Of a stretch of 27,407 nt of DNA, positions 23,825 through 27,407 are shown piece by piece. Within the stretch, counting starts at the first letter, position 1. Each line of letters starts with the position of its first letter. This DNA comes from Verrucomicrobia bacterium UBA6015 (GTDB lineage: Bacteria; Verrucomicrobiota; Kiritimatiellia; UBA8416). The position numbers and the translations under genes were made by a program. The notes beneath the pieces were generated by a model. The model saw only the letters and a list, made by a program, of their open reading frames with translations, was not told where the DNA came from and made no database searches. Location of the stretch: the NCBI GenBank assembly GCA_002428045.1, contig DIZZ01000170.1, forward strand, positions 503 through 27,909, given 5' to 3'.

Positions 23825-25951
23825 CTAGAACACCATGTCCAGTGTAACGCCGAAGTGAGCGGGATCCCCGTAGGTCAGGTAGGTCTTCTCCTCGTAGGCG
23901 GGTGGCTCAAGACCGAACACATAGCCTTGCACGACATACTGCTTGTCCAGCACGTTGTAGCCCCAGAAGGTCAGGGACCACGCCTCCCAGCGCCAGCCAG
24001 CCTTCAGGTGCAGGAGTTCATACGGCGAGGTCTGTGCATCATGGCTGGGGGCTAGGTAAAACCGGTCGCGCCCCTCGATTTCCACGCGGGCAAACAGACC
24101 TCTCGCCGCGCCAATCTGCAAGCCGGTGCCGTACCGGTAATTCGGGGCAAACGGCTGATCCCTGCCATCGACATCATTGATGCCCCCGGCGGATTCGAAA
24201 TTCTCATAGCTGCTGTCCAGCAGGCTGAGCAGGCTGAACCACTCCATCCGGGGCATGAATCGGTATGTCGTGCTCACCTCCACGCCCCGGTTGTAACCCT
24301 GGGCGGCATTGTCCGTGAAGTACACGAAGGCGGTGGGATCGGACGGATCAGACTGCACGGAGGTGGCGATCTGCAGGTCATCCCGGAACATGTAGAAGAG
24401 TGTCAAATCCACATCCAGGCGTTGATCGAGGAAACTGCTCCTGGCACCCATCTCGACATTCCAGAGCGTTTCGGCATCATAACTGCGCTTTGCCGCAGGC
24501 AGTGCTGGATTCTGGTTCACCCCGCTGCCTTTGAAGCCGCGCGAGACGGCGCTGAACAGGGTCAGCGGATCGAACCCGCGGGATTCCAGGGCCAGCCGAC
24601 CGCCCCACATGGTATCGGACTCGTCCAGTGCCACCCCGTCGGCATCCGCATAGTCCGTCATGCGCTCTTCCACCCGCAGGGATGAATACAGGATCAGTGC
24701 CGCTGGCAGCCGCGTGGTAAGCTGGCCATACGCGGCACCGGAGGTTGCCTCGTAATCACTCTGCAGCAAGCGGAATCCATTGAAATCATCCGTCTCGTTG
24801 AGCACGGAGAAGAACCCGCCCACATGCCAAGCCGAGGAACCGCCAAGGATTTCCCCGCCGGGTTCCGAGATCAGCCGGAAATCCTGCGTGAGCGTCTTGC
24901 GCACACGATCAAGGATCTCGTAGAAGTCGTAATCATAGCCCTCGACCGCCGAATTCCATGCGTAGGGTGCCGCCGCCCAGAAGGGATTGTTGCCCCAATC
25001 GGCATCGTAGCTATAGACCGCACGGGTCTCGACATAGCTCAGGATGTTCAGCACGCGAAAGGCATCCGGCCCCATCCAATGCAATCGCAGGGTGCCGCCG
25101 ACGCTCTCCTGGGAGTCCTCGCCGGGGTGGTCGCTGTAGGTGGTCGAGCGGTGATTATCCGGCGTGAAATGATCGTAGCCGTTCTGCACGTCGGCAAGCA
25201 GGCCGATGACATCGATGCGCCAGTCATCGCAGGGCGTCCAGTATAATTTCAGGCGGCTGGTGAATGCCTCCCGCCCGGCGGTGTCGTCGCGGTCGAGATA
25301 GCGGTTACGCCGGAAGCCGTCCATCGCGGTTTGCTCGGCGCTGATGCGGATCTGCAACGTCTCGGGATCGGCGGTCACGGGGCCACCCGCCGCCGCCGCC
25401 AGGCCGTAGTACCCGTCCGTCCCGGCCGAGGTCTGTAGGCGGATATCGTATTGCGCCGAGGGCTCCCTTGTGCGCATGTTGATGAGACCTGCCAAGGCCT
25501 TGGAGCCATAGATTGCCGCCTGCGGCCCGCGCAGCACTTCAACCGTGTCCACGTCGAACAGCGAGGCATGCATGCCCATGCCGCTAAAGTCCATATCATC
25601 GACCAGGAACCCGACCGAGAAGTTCGGCGGTCCCTCGCCGGGGAACTGGCTGACCTCGCCAACTCCGCGCATCTGGAAATAGCGTGGCTGCGAGGTGCCG
25701 CCCGCCCAGGTCAAGTTCGGCACCAGTGCGCTGAGTTCCTGCAGGTGCCGGGCATTGGCATCAGCCAGGGAATCGGCATCAAAGACCACCGCCGATATCG
25801 TCGAGTCTGGCAGACGGCTTTCGCCCGGTTCTGAGCGTACCGTCAGATCCTGCAGTTCCAAGGGTTCGTTCGTTGCTTGCGACAGCCCCCGCACAACCAT
25901 GGCCGGCACTATGGCGACCGCCAGAAAAACACTCCACATTATGTTGCGCAT
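23825..25951 (-). CDS. TonB-dependent outer-membrane receptor, probable thiamine importer
   Basis: A 708-residue receptor with a signal peptide (MRNIMWSVFLAVAIVPAMVV, cleavage near SQA) and a TonB-box-like LELQDLTVRS. The plug domain has MRGVGEVSQF and DTVEVLRGPQAAIYGSKALA, and a 22-strand-type barrel ends in VTLDMVF with a terminal Phe. Such receptors use TonB/ExbBD energy to import scarce compounds across the outer membrane. By sequence the plug looks like general siderophore-type receptors, but a TPP riboswitch in its leader indicates thiamine or a thiamine precursor. An open frame extends to 26023, up to the riboswitch. The GGAGG site at 25962-25958 is six bases before ATG 25951 and three before ATG 25954, so 25951 is preferred. 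No inner-membrane thiamine transporter is adjacent. Confidence 0.9.
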   Translation of the reverse strand: MRNIMWSVFLAVAIVPAMVVRGLSQATNEPLELQDLTVRSEPGESRLPDSTISAVVFDADSLADANARHLQELSALVPNLTWAGGTSQPRYFQMRGVGEVSQFPGEGPPNFSVGFLVDDMDFSGMGMHASLFDVDTVEVLRGPQAAIYGSKALAGLINMRTREPSAQYDIRLQTSAGTDGYYGLAAAAGGPVTADPETLQIRISAEQTAMDGFRRNRYLDRDDTAGREAFTSRLKLYWTPCDDWRIDVIGLLADVQNGYDHFTPDNHRSTTYSDHPGEDSQESVGGTLRLHWMGPDAFRVLNILSYVETRAVYSYDADWGNNPFWAAAPYAWNSAVEGYDYDFYEILDRVRKTLTQDFRLISEPGGEILGGSSAWHVGGFFSVLNETDDFNGFRLLQSDYEATSGAAYGQLTTRLPAALILYSSLRVEERMTDYADADGVALDESDTMWGGRLALESRGFDPLTLFSAVSRGFKGSGVNQNPALPAAKRSYDAETLWNVEMGARSSFLDQRLDVDLTLFYMFRDDLQIATSVQSDPSDPTAFVYFTDNAAQGYNRGVEVSTTYRFMPRMEWFSLLSLLDSSYENFESAGGINDVDGRDQPFAPNYRYGTGLQIGAARGLFARVEIEGRDRFYLAPSHDAQTSPYELLHLKAGWRWEAWSLTFWGYNVLDKQYVVQGYVFGLEPPAYEEKTYLTYGDPAHFGVTLDMVF

Positions 25952-25954
25952 CAT

Positions 25955-26000
25955 CTTCCTCCGCCCGCATTTATTCACCATCGGGATCATGCGAAAGAAG
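25955..26000 (-). promoter_or_regulatory. Predicted Shine-Dalgarno-sequestering hairpin of the riboswitch
   Basis: In the RNA, CUUCUUUCGC (26000-25991) can pair over ten positions, two of them G-U, with GCGGAGGAAG (25964-25955), which contains the receptor's ribosome site. The loop is 26 bases. The same arm can pair instead with GCGGAGGGA at the 3' end of the aptamer (26032-26024). The two pairings are mutually exclusive, which gives a plausible translational off-switch when TPP is bound. It was worked out by eye, without energy calculation. Confidence 0.45.
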
Positions 26001-26022
26001 GGGCACGCGCAGGCAGCATCCA

Positions 26023-26113
26023 TCCCTCCGCCGGCATGATCCGGTTCAGGTTCAAAGGGTCACCGGGAACAGCCCGGTATCTCAGGCCTCTTCACAAGGC
26101 CTCCCCTAGGACG
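26023..26113 (-). promoter_or_regulatory. TPP riboswitch (THI element) aptamer
   Basis: On the minus strand the conserved TPP aptamer elements appear in order: AGGGGAGGCC, a stem with AGGCCT arms, then CTGAGATACC (26085-26076). A hairpin with ACCGGG/CCCGGT arms follows, then ACCCTTTGAACCTGA (26060-26046), a stem CCGG...CCGG (26044-26031) and the closing GGCGGAGGGA (26032-26023). CTGAGA is the pyrimidine-sensing segment, and the last stem-loop senses the pyrophosphate. It lies in the leader of the TonB-dependent receptor, about 70 bases before the start codon. Binding of thiamine pyrophosphate should lower receptor synthesis. Confidence 0.93.
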
Positions 26114-26119
26114 CCGCGC

Positions 26120-26148
26120 AACCTATCGCAGCCAGGCCCTGCTGTCAA
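26120..26148 (-). promoter_or_regulatory. Sigma-70 promoter of the riboswitch-receptor unit
   Basis: TTGACA (26148-26143), a perfect -35 box, is 17 bases from TAGGTT (26125-26120), a weaker -10 box. Transcription would start near 26113, at the 5' edge of the TPP aptamer. The -35 box contains the TGA stop of the pseudouridine synthase gene (26147-26145), so no separate intergenic promoter region exists. Confidence 0.55.
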
Positions 26149-26864
26149 TCCGCAAGTTTTGGTTGTGCGGTCTCTGGCGGTTCATGACCCAGGGCCTTCC
26201 CGGCCCAGCGGGGGGCTTCCGTCTTGAACGTCAGTCGCTTGCCGGTGTGTGGATGATTGAACGTGATGGAATAGGCATGCAGCATCAGGCGCTTTGCGCC
26301 GGGCTCCGGCGGTCCGTATTTGCGGTCGCCCACCACGGGGTGGCCGATATGGGCCAGGTGAACGCGGATCTGGTGCTTGCGTCCGGTCAGCAGGTCGATG
26401 CTCAGCAGGCTGCGATCCCCGTTGTCCTGCAGTCGTCGCCAGGCGGTGCGGGCGGGTTTGCCCTTGGCGGCATCCGGTGTGACATACACGCGCAGCGCGG
26501 TGTTTTCGGCCAGTAGCGTGGAGATGACCCCTTCGCTGGCCTTGGGCACGCCATGCACCAGCGCCAGGTAGGTCTTGTCGACGGTTTCCCAGTTGTCCTG
26601 CAATTTGCGTTTGGCCTCTTCGGAACGGGCAAACACGAGGATTCCAGAGGTTTCGCGATCAAGCCGGTGTACGATGAAGATCCGTTCGCGGGAACGGGCA
26701 CAGCCTTTGCGCACATGATCCGTCAGCATCCGGTAGGCGGTGCGCGTCCGCTCATCGTCGGCTTCGATGGTCAGGAGCCCGGGGGCTTTGTCGATCACCA
26801 CCACCTCGCGGTCTTCATAGACGATTTCAACCCCTGGCATGCGATGTCGGTTACTGGAGCTCAT
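26145..26864 (-). CDS. RluA-family RNA pseudouridine synthase
   Basis: A 239-residue enzyme that isomerises uridine to pseudouridine in RNA. It has VVIDKAPGLLT (22-32) and the catalytic motif VHRLDRETSGIL (65-76) with the nucleophile Asp69. It also has TGRKHQIRVHLAHIGHPVVG with the conserved Arg and GHP, and KRLMLHAYSITF near the end. No S4 domain precedes the catalytic domain, so it is the short RluA-like form, and the target site in rRNA or tRNA cannot be told. ATG 26864 has AGGA seven bases upstream and overlaps the stop of the ABC ATPase gene (ATGA). Its stop codon lies in the -35 box of the riboswitch promoter. Confidence 0.9.
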   Translation of the reverse strand: MSSSNRHRMPGVEIVYEDREVVVIDKAPGLLTIEADDERTRTAYRMLTDHVRKGCARSRERIFIVHRLDRETSGILVFARSEEAKRKLQDNWETVDKTYLALVHGVPKASEGVISTLLAENTALRVYVTPDAAKGKPARTAWRRLQDNGDRSLLSIDLLTGRKHQIRVHLAHIGHPVVGDRKYGPPEPGAKRLMLHAYSITFNHPHTGKRLTFKTEAPRWAGKALGHEPPETAQPKLAD

Positions 26865-27407
26865 GGGTTATCCTTTCGGGGTTCCTGACCCTTTCTTCGC
26901 CGTAAGCCGCGGTCAACATCGGGCACGGCGTCAATCAGCCGTCTTGTGTACGGATGCGAGGGGGACTCGAAGACCGTATCACTGTCGCCCGATTCCACGA
27001 CCTTGCCCTGAACCATGACATAGACTCGCTCGCACATGTACCGCACGACGGCCAGGTCATGCGCGATAAAGAGGCAGGCGATCCCCAGTTGGTCGCGGAT
27101 ATCCTTGAGCAGATTGAGGATCTGGACCTGGACCGAGACATCCAGTGCCGAGACCGGTTCATCGGCCACCAGCAGTTCCGGTCCGGCCGCCAAGGCCCGC
27201 GCAATACCAATGCGCTGCCGCTGCCCCCCGCTGAGTTCATGCGGATAGCGACTTCCGGTGCTGGGGTCCAGCCCGACCTGACCCAGCAACTCGGCACAGC
27301 GGGCACGTCGCTGCCCGGCCGTTTCAAGTCCCGGCAGGGCACGATACACATAAAGCGTCTCCTCGATCGCCGCCTGCACCGTAAGGCGCGGATTGAGCGC
27401 CCCCATC
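26861..27407 (-). CDS. Oligopeptide/dipeptide-type ABC transporter ATP-binding protein, partial (N-terminus beyond right edge)
   Basis: About 181 codons are present; the frame enters from the right edge, so Walker A and the N-terminus are missing. Visible are ALNPRLTVQAAI (Q-loop neighbourhood of Opp/Dpp ATPases), the ABC signature LSGGQRQRIGIARAL, and Walker B LLVADEPVSALDVSVQ. The H-loop CLFIAHDLAVVRYM is followed by PSHPYTRRLIDAVP, the C-terminal motif characteristic of OppD/OppF/DppD/DppF. Such subunits energise uptake of peptides, nickel or related substrates. Which member this is cannot be decided from the fragment. An ATG at 27406 is only an internal Met. The stop overlaps the start of the pseudouridine synthase gene. 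Confidence 0.92.
   Translation of the reverse strand, partial: MGALNPRLTVQAAIEETLYVYRALPGLETAGQRRARCAELLGQVGLDPSTGSRYPHELSGGQRQRIGIARALAAGPELLVADEPVSALDVSVQVQILNLLKDIRDQLGIACLFIAHDLAVVRYMCERVYVMVQGKVVESGDSDTVFESPSHPYTRRLIDAVPDVDRGLRRRKGQEPRKDNP

Noticed and set aside
25952..26023. An upstream start at 26023 for the TonB-dependent receptor.
   Set aside because: It would place the start at the edge of the TPP aptamer and put a Cys-rich stretch before the signal peptide; the strong GGAGG site marks the start near 25951.

Overview
The window looks like a GC-rich chromosome segment from a Gram-negative, heterotrophic bacterium. TonB-dependent uptake, outer-membrane beta-barrels and pseudopilins all point to an outer membrane. 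The gene order murC-murB (fused), ddl, ftsQ, ftsA, ftsZ, together with a divergent FtsZ, fits the Verrucomicrobiota / Kiritimatiellota / Lentisphaerae side of the PVC group. That placement is an inference from gene order and protein character; no rRNA gene is present to settle it. All genes but one are on the minus strand. I see no tRNA, rRNA, CRISPR array, insertion sequence or integrase.

Region 1 (16199 down to 1) is a continuous leftward run of 13 genes with gaps of 30 bases or less and many ATGA-type overlaps. It starts with the wall and division genes murC-murB fusion, ddl, ftsQ, ftsA and ftsZ, then pyrE. It continues without a break into envelope genes: a GT39-type membrane glycosyltransferase, an outer-membrane beta-barrel protein, an M14 carboxypeptidase-like protein with altered catalytic motifs, a double GT4 glycosyltransferase, a WbqC-like protein, an HPr-kinase-like P-loop protein and a radical SAM protein cut by the window edge. 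The second half looks like a surface glycan or peptide-modification module that may be co-transcribed with the division genes.

Region 2 (16200-18059) has a short divergent promoter region and the only plus-strand gene, a TPR protein with an N-terminal SEC-C zinc motif. Region 3 (18083-21145) is a leftward minor-pilin/pseudopilin operon: a PilV/GspI-like, a PilW/GspJ-like and a PilX-like protein, then a small membrane-anchored protein. It is preceded by a good sigma-54 promoter match.

Region 4 (21341-26148) holds a fused EutB-EutC ethanolamine ammonia-lyase with a predicted Tat export leader, and a TonB-dependent receptor controlled by a clear TPP (thiamine pyrophosphate) riboswitch. This makes the receptor a probable thiamine importer. 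The riboswitch has its own promoter, whose -35 box contains the stop codon of the upstream gene, and a plausible Shine-Dalgarno-sequestering expression platform. Region 5 (26145-27407) is an RluA-type pseudouridine synthase and the C-terminal part of an oligopeptide-type ABC ATPase, cut by the right edge.

The observations most worth a second look are the FtsZ with a degenerate T7 catalytic loop, the exported EutB-EutC fusion, the thiamine riboswitch-receptor unit, the M14-like pseudo-peptidase, and the linkage of the division cluster to an uncharacterised envelope module.
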